DNA of 64,000 nucleotides, taken from NCBI GenBank assembly GCA_963798195.1, contig CAWCSF010000010.1, positions 1,798,001 to 1,862,000 on the forward strand. Direction: 5' to 3'. Each line of letters begins with the position of its first letter. The first letter of the stretch is position 1. The position numbers were made by a program, and so were the translations under genes. This stretch comes from CAVSRC01 sp963798195 (GTDB taxonomy: Bacteria > Pseudomonadota > Alphaproteobacteria > Rhizobiales > Kaistiaceae). Of the stretch, positions 36,245-45,512 are shown one piece after another. The notes under the pieces are model-generated. The model was given only the letters and a program-made list of their open reading frames with translations. It was not told the DNA's origin and did no database searches.

Positions 36245-37309
36245 TCACGCTGACTTCTTGATGAAGTCCTCGATCCGCACCGCGCCGCCGGTGCGCTGGC
36301 TTTCGATGGCGCCGAACACCATCGCCGATGCGTAGATGTTGTTCGCGACCTCGGTGGGGAGCGGCGGCCCGCCATCGCGCCACTTCGCGAAGAGCTCAAT
36401 CAGCCAGTGGTTGATCCACTTTGGCTGCTCGAGAAGCGGAATCTTCTGGCCCCTGCCCTCGCGGTGCTGCTGACGCCAGATGTCCTGGCGGGCGAAATAC
36501 TCCAGGTCGCGGTGATTAAGGATCGCCGTGCCCAGTTCACCGTCGACGCGGATATACTCCTTGTAGAATGTGTTGAGCCCCACCGCATTCGCGCACGTCC
36601 CCTCGTACACGGCACGCACGCCGTTTGTGAACGTCATGGTGACGATGGCGTCGGTGTCGCCCGCATATTCCGCCCAGTCCGGCTTCCATGTCATGGCCGA
36701 GATCGTCTCGCAGCGCGCGCCGGCGAGGTCGGCGATAATGTCGAGGTGGTGGATCGATCCTTCGATAAGAAGCGGGTCGGCCATCTCGTGACGGAAGATT
36801 GCCGACCAAGCCATGTGCTGACGCATGTCGCCCTGGAAACGCATGCCGATCGCATTGATCTTGCCGAGAATGCCCGACTGGACGATCCGCCGGAGGCTTG
36901 TCTTGTCCTGATCAAAGCGATGACTCATGGTCACCGCCATCTTCCGGCCGGCGGCCTTCACCTTCGCGGCGATGCGCAGCGAAGCCTGCATCGAATCGGC
37001 GATCGGTTTCTCGCACAGGACATCGAGCCCATGCTCGATCGCCAGATTGATGACCTCCTCGTGATGCGCCGGCGTAACCGCCACGACGCAGAAGTCCGCC
37101 TCGACCTGTGAGAAGGCTTCAGCCGCGTTCGTAAAGCAGCGTGAGGCCGGCAGGCCGAGCGACGCCCGGCCGATCTCGAGATTCTCGGGACGGAGGTCGA
37201 CGAGGGCAACGACCTCGATCGTACCGTCGAGAACGTTGGTCTTGAGGAAATCGCTGCACCAACGCCGGCCGAAGGTCCCAACTCCGACATGGATGACCCG
37301 CTGGGTCAT
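36245..37309 (-). CDS. Gfo/Idh/MocA-family oxidoreductase 2
   Basis: 354 residues from ATG 37309, with a weak ribosome-binding site. Rossmann domain HVGVGTFGRRWC, the CEKPIADS motif with the family's conserved lysine, and EGSIHHLD in the substrate domain. It is a putative NAD(P)-dependent sugar or polyol dehydrogenase, operonic with SDR 1 and divergent from LysR 2. Confidence 0.87.
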   Translation of the reverse strand: MTQRVIHVGVGTFGRRWCSDFLKTNVLDGTIEVVALVDLRPENLEIGRASLGLPASRCFTNAAEAFSQVEADFCVVAVTPAHHEEVINLAIEHGLDVLCEKPIADSMQASLRIAAKVKAAGRKMAVTMSHRFDQDKTSLRRIVQSGILGKINAIGMRFQGDMRQHMAWSAIFRHEMADPLLIEGSIHHLDIIADLAGARCETISAMTWKPDWAEYAGDTDAIVTMTFTNGVRAVYEGTCANAVGLNTFYKEYIRVDGELGTAILNHRDLEYFARQDIWRQQHREGRGQKIPLLEQPKWINHWLIELFAKWRDGGPPLPTEVANNIYASAMVFGAIESQRTGGAVRIEDFIKKSA

Positions 37310-37649
37310 TGCCGCTCGCGTGGCTTGCTGGCCGCTGCTGTTCGTGAAGAGGGGCGTTTCATGCTCGTCTTTTCGACTGGGGGGAAGGCTCGCAACCCGG
37401 GCGGGGACAATAGGTTGCCAGCCGTGACCTCGGAAACGAAGCGATGCCGCAAAGCAACGTGTCGCTGCGCGGAACGCATCCTTTGCCGAGCTTCCTGATT
37501 GTCGAAAAGCGCGGGCTTGTCCCCTTTCCGCCAGCCCTTCAGCACGTTTTTTGGTTGTGCCGCACCAAATTGAATGCATACAATATGAGATCAAGGCGGC
37601 TGTTTTGACGCGGCCTTTGCAAAACACAACACGATAAGGGGGGAAGCCC
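37310..37649. other. Intergenic region between divergent Gfo2 and LysR 2
   Basis: No gene recognised. It holds a weak operator-like element, TTGAATGCATACAA (37570-37583; 9 of 14 consensus positions), and a GGGGGGAAG ribosome-binding site before LysR 2. Confidence 0.45.
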
Positions 37650-38558
37650 ATGGAATGGCTCAGGGCGTCGCAGCTCTTCGTAAACGTCGTCCAGTTGGGG
37701 AGCTTTTCCGCTGCGGGCCGGCAGAACGGGCTCTCCCCAGCGTCTGTGTCGCGGATCATCCGGGCGCTGGAAGAGGACGTTGGCGGCCGGTTGCTCAACC
37801 GCAACTCCCGCAAGCTGAACCTGACCGAGGCCGGCGGGCTCTACTTCAGCCAACTCGAACAGATTCTGCAGGAAATCACGGCCGCCAACGAGAGCGTCGC
37901 GTGCCTGCAGTCATTTCCGCGCGGAACGCTACGCGTCCATTCGCGCCTGCTGATCGGCAATCAATACATCATGCCGGCCTTGCCGGGGTTCATGGCGCGC
38001 TACCCCGAAATCAAGGTCGAACTCCTGATGTCGAACTACAACGTCGACCTGGTCGACCAGGCGATCGATGTGGACATCCGCATCGGGGAACTCCACGATT
38101 CCCTGCTGATCGCGCGAAAGCTGGTCTCGGCCGAGCGCGTCGTCTGCGCCACGCCCGATTTCATCGCCCGGCACGGACCAATCAGCACACCGGCAGATCT
38201 CAAGGACGCCAACTGCCTCACCTACATGCTCAATCGCGGCCAGCCCGTGTGGCGGTTCCTCGACAAGACGCGTGAGGTCACCGCGGTGCCGGTTTCGGGG
38301 AGCTTTCAGAGCGACAACGGGCAGGCCCTGATCGCTGCCGCGAAGGCGGGTCTCGGTGTCGGGCTGTTTCAGGAATGGTCGGTGCGCGATGAATTGAAAT
38401 CGGGCGAGCTCGTCCGGATTCTGGCGGACTACCAGGTGAGCCACATGGAATTCGAGAACGCGGTCTATGCGGTCTTTCAGCAGGCGCAGCAGGTTCCGAC
38501 CAAGATCCGCGTCTTCATCGATCACCTCGTGGCCTACTTCAAGGAACGCGCCGGGTGA
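37650..38558 (+). CDS. LysR-family transcriptional regulator 2
   Basis: 302 residues with a helix-turn-helix (about residues 15-40, LGSFSAAGRQNGLSPASVSR) and a substrate-binding domain. It is closely related to LysR 1 (24611-25543), sharing the GTLRVHSRLL segment and the SHMEFENAVYAV C-terminal segment. It is divergent from the Gfo2-SDR1 operon, which it may control. ATG 37650 has AAGGGGGGAAG upstream. Confidence 0.92.
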   Translation: MEWLRASQLFVNVVQLGSFSAAGRQNGLSPASVSRIIRALEEDVGGRLLNRNSRKLNLTEAGGLYFSQLEQILQEITAANESVACLQSFPRGTLRVHSRLLIGNQYIMPALPGFMARYPEIKVELLMSNYNVDLVDQAIDVDIRIGELHDSLLIARKLVSAERVVCATPDFIARHGPISTPADLKDANCLTYMLNRGQPVWRFLDKTREVTAVPVSGSFQSDNGQALIAAAKAGLGVGLFQEWSVRDELKSGELVRILADYQVSHMEFENAVYAVFQQAQQVPTKIRVFIDHLVAYFKERAG

Positions 38559-38568
38559 GCGACGGGGT

Positions 38569-38592
38569 AGCGAGGCCGGGAGCCGCCTCGCT
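38569..38592. terminator. Hairpin between convergent LysR 2 and MaoC pair 2
   Basis: 8-bp stem AGCGAGGC / GCCTCGCT with an 8-base loop; no T-run. It could end both transcripts. Confidence 0.5.
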
Positions 38593-38597
38593 CCGAT

Positions 38598-39062
38598 TCA
38601 ACGCTTGCGCGAATAGACCAGCGCCTCGCCGACCGTGAACTTCTTGCCTGCATCCGATTCGCACCAGATATCGAACTGGTAGGCCGTCTCGTCGTTCGAA
38701 TGGGTTATGGCGGTGACCTTCGCGACCGAGATCACGATCTGGTCCTCGAAGATCGGGGCGATGTATTTCGTCTTCAGCCGGCCTTTGCGGGTGAAATCCC
38801 GTCCGAAGGCATCCAGCAGCAGCGCCATGATCCAGTTCGTGGACACCATGCCATCGGAGATAATGCCTGGCAGGCCCTGCTTCTTTGCGTATGCGTCATC
38901 GTCGTGGATCGTCGGCGGCTGCGTATGAATCCGCCCGTCGTCGGCAGCGACCGTCGGCTGGGCATCGACGTACCAGCGCATGCGCTCGCGGGTCATCGCG
39001 CGCGGCGCCGAGCGCAATTCGGAACCGATCTGCAACTGTAAAACGTGGCCAACTGCGCTCAT
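38598..39062 (-). CDS. MaoC-like enoyl-CoA hydratase, pair 2, catalytic-type subunit
   Basis: 154 residues. The segment IHDDDAYAKKQGLPGIISDGMVSTNW parallels IHTSDEFAKEHGLPAAILDGMTSTNW of the pair 1 subunit and holds the hydratase-type Asp/His residues. The start overlaps the stop of the partner gene (ATGA). It is presumably one half of a heteromeric (R)-enoyl-CoA hydratase. Confidence 0.78.
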   Translation of the reverse strand: MSAVGHVLQLQIGSELRSAPRAMTRERMRWYVDAQPTVAADDGRIHTQPPTIHDDDAYAKKQGLPGIISDGMVSTNWIMALLLDAFGRDFTRKGRLKTKYIAPIFEDQIVISVAKVTAITHSNDETAYQFDIWCESDAGKKFTVGEALVYSRKR

Positions 39063-39496
39063 GATGCTTCCTTTCCGCGGTACGCGAGAATGGCCGTGTC
39101 GCGGTAGTGGATCAAAAGTCGGTTGTCGCCCTTGGCCCGCAGCTCGATCTCCATCACCACGTAGTCGCGCCCGCGCTTTTCGTATCGCTCGGTCACGGTT
39201 CCGACGACCGTCAGGACTTCGCCGACGGGCACTTCGCCGTGGATGGTCGCATCGTATTCGTAGTGGATGCGCGCGCTCGGCCCCGTGCCGAGCGGGCAGC
39301 CGTGCCGGTAAAGCCGCAGCTTGTCGAGATGGACGAGCGTTGGAGGCGCAACCTGGTCGTGGGTGCCCTGAAAGAACTCATGGTGGACCTCGTTGGCATG
39401 GCAATACTCACGCACAACGAAGGCGGACATCGTGTACTCAACCGGCCCGATGACGTCCCCGAGCTCGAGGTCACTTACGTACTTCCCAGTCGCCAT
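39059..39496 (-). CDS. MaoC-like hot-dog-fold protein, pair 2, first subunit
   Basis: 145 residues from ATG 39496, with a GCGGAGGCC ribosome-binding site. It aligns by eye with the first subunit of pair 1: DLELGDVIGPVEYTMSAF, EYCHANEVHHEFF, PPTLVHLDKLRLY and IHYEYDATIHGE. It is coupled to the next gene. It lacks the D-x4-H motif and is probably the non-catalytic half. Confidence 0.75.
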   Translation of the reverse strand: MATGKYVSDLELGDVIGPVEYTMSAFVVREYCHANEVHHEFFQGTHDQVAPPTLVHLDKLRLYRHGCPLGTGPSARIHYEYDATIHGEVPVGEVLTVVGTVTERYEKRGRDYVVMEIELRAKGDNRLLIHYRDTAILAYRGKEAS

Positions 39497-39596
39497 TGGC
39501 TGGCCTCCGCGTCGATCCTTTGGGCATAGCGGCGGCAGCCGCCCGGATACACCCTTCCCCGGCAAGCAGGAACTTTCCGTAGTGCGCAATCGTGGT

Positions 39597-40197
39597 CTAT
39601 GGCGGCGCCGTCTTGCGCAAAAGACGGACGCCGGGAGAGCGACGCGCTGAGTTCGGCCAGCCGCGGGAATTCCTTGAGGCCCTCATATTCCTCAAGCCGG
39701 CGGGGCACGTAGCCCAGCATGCAGCCGATGGCGATCGTTCCAAGGTTGGGATCGGCCGCGATCGCGTCGGCCTGCTCTTCCAGCTTGTCGAGTGTCTGAC
39801 GAACCTTGCGAAGCTGCCATTCCATCCAGTCGGCGGATTGGCGATCGGCTGACCGAAGACGCTCATTACGCACGAGAATGGCGGCATCGATGACGCCGTC
39901 GGCCGCTGCTACCTGCGTCAGCATGTGCCACCGCGCCGACCCGGTCGCTGGCAGCAGCCGGTGGCCGCCGAATTCAGCATTCAGGTACTCGCAGATCACC
40001 GGAGAGTCGTAGATCACCTGCCCTTCGTCCGTGATCAGGACGGGAATCTTGCCCAGGCCATTGTGCGGCGTGATCTGGTCCGGGTTCTCCCGGGGTTGCG
40101 TCGTAACCAGCTCGATACGTTCCCCCAGACCAAGTTCGTGCGCGACGACCATAACCTTTCGACCGTACGGCGATGTTCCATTTGAAAATAGCTGCAT
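39597..40197 (-). CDS. Glutathione S-transferase family protein (probable 1-nt indel near C-terminus)
   Basis: About 199 residues after correction. The thioredoxin-like N-domain (MQLFSNGTSPYGRKVMVVAHEL, then IPVLITDEG and IYDSPVICEYL) and the helical C-domain are intact. As assembled the frame runs on to 39475 and would overlap the MaoC gene. Removing one base from the AAAA run at 39619-39622 gives a normal ending (RKTAPP, stop) at 39597. It may conjugate or isomerise a pathway intermediate or detoxify electrophiles. It is divergent from SDR 2, with a shared operator-like site. Confidence 0.82.
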
Positions 40198-40257
40198 GCA
40201 CCCTTTCCCCAAATGCGACTGTCCAGATCAGTCGACCTCGCCTAACCTATCTCGGCA

Positions 40258-40271
40258 TTGTATCGGTTCAA
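40258..40271. promoter_or_regulatory. LacI-type operator, site 13 (GST / SDR 2)
   Basis: TTGTATCGGTTCAA matches 11 of 14 consensus positions. It lies 61 bp upstream of the GST gene and 108 bp upstream of the divergent SDR gene. Confidence 0.5.
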
Positions 40272-40378
40272 TCTGAAATCGTCGGTGAGCGCGTCACCCG
40301 TCACCTCTCATCGTCCACGCAGTGCAGCCGTGCGCCACGTCGCGGCCCGAATTCTCTCGCCGCCCCATCGGAGGAAAC

Positions 40379-41125
40379 ATGAATAGGATTGACCTGAACG
40401 ATCGCATTGCCGTGGTAACCGGCGGCTCCGGTGGAATCGGCGGAGCGACGGCTGCCCACATGCTGCAGTCCGGCGCAACCGTCGTGATCTGGGACATGAA
40501 CCAGGCCCTGATCGATGCAGCCACCAAGGCCATGCCTGGCACAACCGGCATCGTTGTCGACGTCACCGACGAGCAATCCGTCAGCGCCGCAACCGCCGAG
40601 ACGATCCGCCGGCACCAGCGCATCGATATCCTGGTCAACGCGGCCGGGGTCACCAATCCGCGAACGCTGGTCGTCGACTATCCCTACGACCTTTGGAAAA
40701 AGATGATGGCGGTCAACCTCGACGGCACTTTCCTATGCTGCCGCGAAGTCGTTCCGCACATGCAGAAGCAGGATTACGGCCGGATCGTCAATCTTGGCTC
40801 GGTCTCCGGTAAGGAGGGAAACCCCTTCAGTTCCGGCTACTCCGCGTCCAAGGCAGCAGTCCATTCGCTGACCAAATCTCTCGGCAAGGAACTGGCCAAG
40901 ACCGGCATCAGGGTCAATGCAGTCGCGCCCGCCATCATCGCGACCCAGAACCTCTTTCACGCCCAGCCAGAAGAGATGCAGAAGCTCTGGGTATCGCGCG
41001 TCCCGATGGGGCGCCCGGGTCAACCCGAGGAGGTCGCCGCCATGATCACGTGGCTCGCCTCAGAGGAATGCTCCTTCTCGACGGGCGCAATCTTCGATCT
41101 GTCCGGCGGTCGCGCCACCTACTAA
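40379..41125 (+). CDS. Short-chain dehydrogenase/reductase 2
   Basis: 248 residues from ATG 40379 after GGAGGAAAC. Motifs: TGGSGGIGG (cofactor), VNAAG, YSASKAAV (catalytic YxxxK) and a C-terminal DLSGGRATY. It is similar to FabG-like 3-oxoacyl reductases and related dehydrogenases and probably handles a 3-hydroxyacyl-CoA or sugar alcohol. It precedes the second TTT system. Confidence 0.92.
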   Translation: MNRIDLNDRIAVVTGGSGGIGGATAAHMLQSGATVVIWDMNQALIDAATKAMPGTTGIVVDVTDEQSVSAATAETIRRHQRIDILVNAAGVTNPRTLVVDYPYDLWKKMMAVNLDGTFLCCREVVPHMQKQDYGRIVNLGSVSGKEGNPFSSGYSASKAAVHSLTKSLGKELAKTGIRVNAVAPAIIATQNLFHAQPEEMQKLWVSRVPMGRPGQPEEVAAMITWLASEECSFSTGAIFDLSGGRATY

Positions 41126-41183
41126 ACCCGCCGTCTTCCGATGCCGGGCGCGTCCACGAAAACGCCTTCCGGATCCAGATAAA

Positions 41184-41197
41184 TTGTATCGTTTCAG
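41184..41197. promoter_or_regulatory. LacI-type operator, site 14 (TTT system 2)
   Basis: TTGTATCGTTTCAG matches 11 of 14 consensus positions and lies 131 bp upstream of tctC 2. Confidence 0.5.
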
Positions 41198-41327
41198 TAA
41201 TTGTCATGTTACGGTTTTGCCCGTGCGTATCAGAGGAACGCGCGGCGTAACCGCTAAACCGCGTTTCGTTCTGTCCTGCGATCAGGGTGGTTGCAGCAGG
41301 CGGAATGAACCCAGGGAGGACTACCGA

Positions 41328-42308
41328 ATGATCAAACGAATTGCCTCGATTCTCGCAGCCGGTCTGCTGACCGCAGTCGGCCTTTCGGTTGCCGCACAGG
41401 CAGCCGATTGGCCGCAGGAAAAGCCGGTCACCATTGTGGTGCCGTACCTGCCCGGAGCCGGAAACGACATCCTCGGTCGCATGATGGCTGAGGAACTCAC
41501 CAAGCGCCTCGGCCAGCAGTTCATCGTTGAGAACCGCGCCGGCGCCGCTTCCATGATCGGTCTCGACTCGGTCGCCAAGGCGAAGCCCGACGGCTACACT
41601 CTGCTGTGGTCCCCGTCGGATGGAATGACCATCCTGCCCGCCGTCCGTAAGACAATGCCCTACAAGGTGCCGGACGACTTTGCCTGGCTCGCCCGCATCG
41701 TCCAGCTCGGCTTCGTGATCGCGGTACGCACCGATCTGCCGGTCAACACCATTCCCGAGCTGATCGAATACGCGAAGAAGAACCCGGGCAAATTGACCTA
41801 CGGGTCGTCCGGTGTGGGCGGCGCGCCGCACATGGGTCCGGTACTGTTCGCCAAGCAGGCCGGAATCGAGATGACCCACGTGCCGTACGCGGGTCTTTCG
41901 GCGGCAATCGCAGACCTGATCGGCAAGCACATCGACATGGTCTGGATCACGCCGCCAACGGCCTTTAAGCATTTCGAGGCGGGCACCATCAAAGTAATTT
42001 CCCAGACCGGCGACACACGGCACTTCCTGTATCCGGACATCCCCACACTGAAGGAAGCCGGCGTCGACCTGACGCTTGGCGTCTTTTACGGGATGATGGC
42101 GCCGGCCGGTACGCCGGAGCCGATCCTGGACAAGCTGCGGGCGACCATCACGGAAGTGCTCGCCGATCCCGCGATCAAGGCGAAGTACGACAAACTCGGC
42201 TACGTCATCGACTACATGCCCGGCGCCGAATTCAGGCAGTTCGCGGTCGATGAACTCAAGGGATGGCAGGCTGTGGCCAAGGACGCCGGCATCTCCCTGG
42301 AGGACTGA
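41328..42308 (+). CDS. tctC: TTT-type periplasmic binding protein (TctC), system 2
   Basis: 326 residues with a signal peptide (MIKRIASILAAGLLTAVGLS, cleavage near AQA-AD) and the Bug-family start WPQEKPVTIVVPYLPGAGND, then FIVENRAGAASMIG. ATG 41328 follows GGGAGGAC. It is the first gene of a canonical tctC-tctB-tctA operon for uptake of a carboxylate of unknown identity. Confidence 0.93.
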   Translation: MIKRIASILAAGLLTAVGLSVAAQAADWPQEKPVTIVVPYLPGAGNDILGRMMAEELTKRLGQQFIVENRAGAASMIGLDSVAKAKPDGYTLLWSPSDGMTILPAVRKTMPYKVPDDFAWLARIVQLGFVIAVRTDLPVNTIPELIEYAKKNPGKLTYGSSGVGGAPHMGPVLFAKQAGIEMTHVPYAGLSAAIADLIGKHIDMVWITPPTAFKHFEAGTIKVISQTGDTRHFLYPDIPTLKEAGVDLTLGVFYGMMAPAGTPEPILDKLRATITEVLADPAIKAKYDKLGYVIDYMPGAEFRQFAVDELKGWQAVAKDAGISLED

Positions 42309-42333
42309 TCAGGTCGCATGACATCGTCGTTGC

Positions 42334-42365
42334 CCGCCGGAGCTCAGGCTCCGGCGGACAATTTT
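42334..42365 (+). terminator. Intercistronic hairpin with T-run between tctC 2 and tctB 2
   Basis: A perfect 10-bp stem (CCGCCGGAGC / GCTCCGGCGG), TCAG loop, followed by ACAATTTTT. It probably acts as a partial terminator raising the ratio of binding protein to membrane subunits. Confidence 0.75.
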
Positions 42366-42409
42366 TCGCACGGCTCACCATCTGGCGATCCTTTTCCGAC
42401 AGGCGAACG

Positions 42410-42865
42410 ATGCTGAAGTTTAACCTCAGGGATTTTGCTGGCGGTATCATCGTCAGCCTCGTGGGACTGCTGTTCGTCATCGGCGCGTTTCACATGCGCT
42501 TGGGCACGGCGGTGCAGATGGGACCGGGATATTTTCCGGCCGTGGTCGGGACATTGGTCATCGTCCTTGGCCTCATCGTCGCCGGCCTGTCATTTTTCTC
42601 GGAGAGATCGGATATCGAGGTCCATTGGCGGCAGGCCATCGCGATCCTGCTCTCAATCGCGGCTTTCGCGTTTGCGCTCGATCAGGTCGGGCTGATGCCC
42701 GCCATGGTCGTGGGCGTCGCAATCGCCGCCTACGGCGATCCAACGTCGCGCCCAATCCCGACGCTCCTCCTGGGGCTGGGATCCGCTATCGGGGCCTGGG
42801 CGATTTTCATACTCGGCCTGGGGCTGCAGATGTCGGCGCTCAAGCTGCCTGAGTGGCTGGGGTGA
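42410..42865 (+). CDS. tctB: TTT transporter small membrane subunit (TctB), system 2
   Basis: 151 residues with four transmembrane segments and the TctB motif GTAVQMGPGYFPAVVG. ATG 42410 gives the family-typical N-terminus. It lies between tctC and tctA in the operon. Confidence 0.9.
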   Translation: MLKFNLRDFAGGIIVSLVGLLFVIGAFHMRLGTAVQMGPGYFPAVVGTLVIVLGLIVAGLSFFSERSDIEVHWRQAIAILLSIAAFAFALDQVGLMPAMVVGVAIAAYGDPTSRPIPTLLLGLGSAIGAWAIFILGLGLQMSALKLPEWLG

Positions 42866-42869
42866 ACTC

Positions 42870-44402
42870 ATGAACGGCTTTGAAGGACTGGCCTACGGCC
42901 TCGGCGTCGCCCTTACCGGGCAGAACCTGCTCTATTGCTTCCTCGGCGTCACGATGGGGACCGCCATTGGCGTCCTGCCGGGCATCGGGCCGCTGGCCGC
43001 TATCTCGATGCTTCTGCCGGTGACCTATTACCTCGACCCGACCGCCGCGATCATCCTTCTGGCGGGCATCTACTACGGCAGCGACTATGGCGGCCGGGTT
43101 TCTTCGATCTTGCTCAATCTCCCTGGAACCGAAGCCAGCGCCGTCACATGCCTGGACGGCTATCCGATGGCCAAGCAGGGGCGCGCGGGAGTCGCCCTGT
43201 TTATCAGCGCCGTCGCTTCGTTTGCCGGTGGCACGCTGGGAATCTGCGTGATCCTTCTGCTCAGCCCGGTGATGATCACGCTGGCATTCTCATTCAGCGC
43301 GCATGAATATTTCGCCGCGATGGTTCTCGCGGTCGTCGCGGTCGCATCCATGTCGCGCGGCTCGCCGATCAAGGGGCTCGCGATGGTGTGCGTAGGCGTG
43401 CTGCTTGGCATGATCGGCACGGACGTCATCAGCGGCACCAACCGCTACGACTTTGGATTTCGACAGCTCTACGACGGCTTGAACGTCGTGGCCCTTGCCA
43501 TGGGCCTCTTCGGCGTTTCCGAAGTCATCGCTTCGATCCGCGCGACCTCCGGCGGCACGCTGATCAAATCGGTCAGCATGCGGGACATGATCCCTACGCG
43601 CACCGACGTCAAGCAATCGATAGCGCCGATCCTGCGCGGCTTCGGAGTAGGGTCCATTGTCGGCCCCCTACCCGGCATCGGCTCGATGGTGGCATCGTTC
43701 GTGAGTTATGCGCTGGAGAAGCGCGTCGCAAAGGATCCATCGCGGTTCGGCAACGGCGCCATCGAGGGCGTGGCGGGTCCGGAGGCTGCCAACAACGCGG
43801 CGGCGCAGACGACATTCATCCCGATGCTGACCATGGGCATCCCTGGCGCAGCAGTCACAGCCATTATCATGAGCGCGCTCCTGATTCAGGGGATCATGCC
43901 CGGCCCCCGGCTCGTAACCGAGCATCCGGAAATCTTTTGGGGCGTCATCGCCAGCTTCTGGATCGGAAACCTGCTGCTGCTGGTGCTGAATATTCCTCTG
44001 ATCGGCGTGTGGGTGAACCTCCTCCGCATTCCCTATCGTTTTCTGTACCCGATCATCATCTGCATGGTCTGCGTCGGCTCATACAGCGTCTACTTCCACG
44101 TATTCGACGTTTGGCTGGTGCTGATTGTCGGCGCTGTCGGCTACCTGATGCGGCTGCTCCAGTTCGAACCAGCGCCCCTGTTGATCGGCTACATCCTCGG
44201 CCCGTTGCTGGAGGTCAACTTCCGGCGTGCCATGATCATGTCGTTTGGCGATCCAACGCAGTTCTTCTTCCATCCGATCAGCGGCGGCATTCTTCTTTGC
44301 TCTGCCGCGCTTCTTGGGTTCATGATCTGGTCAAACGTCGGCCGCATGGCGCGCCGACGGCGAGAGGCAGCCGAGACCGCCGAGGTTCCAGTCGGGGAGT
44401 AG
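42870..44402 (+). CDS. tctA: TTT transporter large membrane subunit (TctA), system 2
   Basis: 510 residues, the same length as TctA 1. Signature segments GVLPGIGPLAAISMLLPVTY, NLPGTEASAVTCLDGYP, PLPGIGSMVASFVSYALEK and PEAANNAAAQTTFIPML are present. It is the inner-membrane channel of the second TTT system and starts 4 bp after tctB. Confidence 0.93.
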   Translation: MNGFEGLAYGLGVALTGQNLLYCFLGVTMGTAIGVLPGIGPLAAISMLLPVTYYLDPTAAIILLAGIYYGSDYGGRVSSILLNLPGTEASAVTCLDGYPMAKQGRAGVALFISAVASFAGGTLGICVILLLSPVMITLAFSFSAHEYFAAMVLAVVAVASMSRGSPIKGLAMVCVGVLLGMIGTDVISGTNRYDFGFRQLYDGLNVVALAMGLFGVSEVIASIRATSGGTLIKSVSMRDMIPTRTDVKQSIAPILRGFGVGSIVGPLPGIGSMVASFVSYALEKRVAKDPSRFGNGAIEGVAGPEAANNAAAQTTFIPMLTMGIPGAAVTAIIMSALLIQGIMPGPRLVTEHPEIFWGVIASFWIGNLLLLVLNIPLIGVWVNLLRIPYRFLYPIIICMVCVGSYSVYFHVFDVWLVLIVGAVGYLMRLLQFEPAPLLIGYILGPLLEVNFRRAMIMSFGDPTQFFFHPISGGILLCSAALLGFMIWSNVGRMARRRREAAETAEVPVGE

Positions 44403-44462
44403 TGGGCGGGGCAGATTCCCCGGCCAACATCGCTCCCGTCTTCCTGAGCAGGTGAACGCCCC

Positions 44463-45512
44463 ATGGACATGCCGCTTCCCCGCCTGACCGATCTCGCCCA
44501 TGGCGGCGGGTGCGGATGTAAACTTGCGCCTTCCGTCCTTCGGCAGATGCTCTCCACACAGCCCGCCGCCGCGGCCTATGCCGGGCTTCTGGTCGGCACA
44601 GAGACCGGTGACGATGCGGCGGTCTGGAAGATCAATGAAACGACCGCAATCGTCGCGACCACCGATTTTTTCACCCCGGTCGTTGACGATCCTTACGACT
44701 TCGGCCGCATCGCGGCGACGAACGCGATTTCGGATGTGTATGCCATGGCTGGGCGACCGATCATGGCGCTGGCAATCGTCGGCATGCCCATCGACAAGCT
44801 GCCCATCGACACCATCCAGAAGATTCTCGAAGGCGGCGCCAGCGTCTGCGCCGATGCCGGCATTCCGGTAGCCGGTGGTCATTCGATCGATTCCGCCGAA
44901 CCGATCTATGGTCTGGTCGTCATCGGCACCTGCCACCCACGCCACGTCCGCCGCAACTCGGGCGCCAGGGAAGGCGACGCACTCGTCCTCACAAAAGCGC
45001 TCGGCGTCGGGGTCTATTCGGCCGCGCTCAAGCGGCGGCTCCTTTCCGATGCCGGATATGCCGAGTTCCTGGCGTCCACCACACTCCTGAATCGGCTCGG
45101 CGCCGAACTCGCCGGCGACCCGAACGTTCATGCCGTGACCGACGTGACCGGCTTCGGCCTCGCCGGGCATGCACTGGAGGTCGCGCGTGGCTCTGGCCTC
45201 ACGTTGCGCATCCGGCTGGCGGACGTGCCCCTGCTCAGCCAGGCGGAAGCATTTGCCAAGGCCGGGGTCGTCACTGGCGCCTCGGGGCGAAACTGGAAAA
45301 GCTACGGCGAGTCGGTATCGCTGCCCGAGGGCATGCCGGACTGGCAGCGCAACCTGTTGACCGACCCCCAGACTTCGGGCGGACTGCTCATCGCCTGCGC
45401 GCCAGAGTGCGCTGTCGAGATAGTTCGCATGGCCGGCGAGGCAGGCTCGGCGGCAGCTAAGGTCATCGGCGTGGCGGAGGCGGGCGAACCCAAGGTCTGC
45501 GTCGATGGCTAA
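44463..45512 (+). CDS. selD: Selenide, water dikinase (selenophosphate synthetase)
   Basis: 349 residues. It makes selenophosphate from selenide and ATP, the selenium donor for SelA. The N-terminal catalytic region reads HGGGCGCKLAP, i.e. the Cys form with the essential Cys/Lys pair. The ATP-binding DDAAVW and PVVDDPYDFGRIAATNAISDVYAMG-type segments, GGHSIDSAEP, TDVTGFGLAGHALEVA and the C-terminal TDPQTSGGLL follow. The protein itself needs no selenocysteine. Its stop overlaps the next gene (thioredoxin-like) by 8 bp. selC, selB and selA lie 1.8 to 5.3 kb downstream on the other strand. Confidence 0.96.
   Translation: MDMPLPRLTDLAHGGGCGCKLAPSVLRQMLSTQPAAAAYAGLLVGTETGDDAAVWKINETTAIVATTDFFTPVVDDPYDFGRIAATNAISDVYAMAGRPIMALAIVGMPIDKLPIDTIQKILEGGASVCADAGIPVAGGHSIDSAEPIYGLVVIGTCHPRHVRRNSGAREGDALVLTKALGVGVYSAALKRRLLSDAGYAEFLASTTLLNRLGAELAGDPNVHAVTDVTGFGLAGHALEVARGSGLTLRIRLADVPLLSQAEAFAKAGVVTGASGRNWKSYGESVSLPEGMPDWQRNLLTDPQTSGGLLIACAPECAVEIVRMAGEAGSAAAKVIGVAEAGEPKVCVDG

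Noticed and set aside
39475..39596. C-terminal extension of the GST beyond 39597
   Set aside because: It would overlap the MaoC start and is not GST-like; an indel at 39619-39622 explains it.
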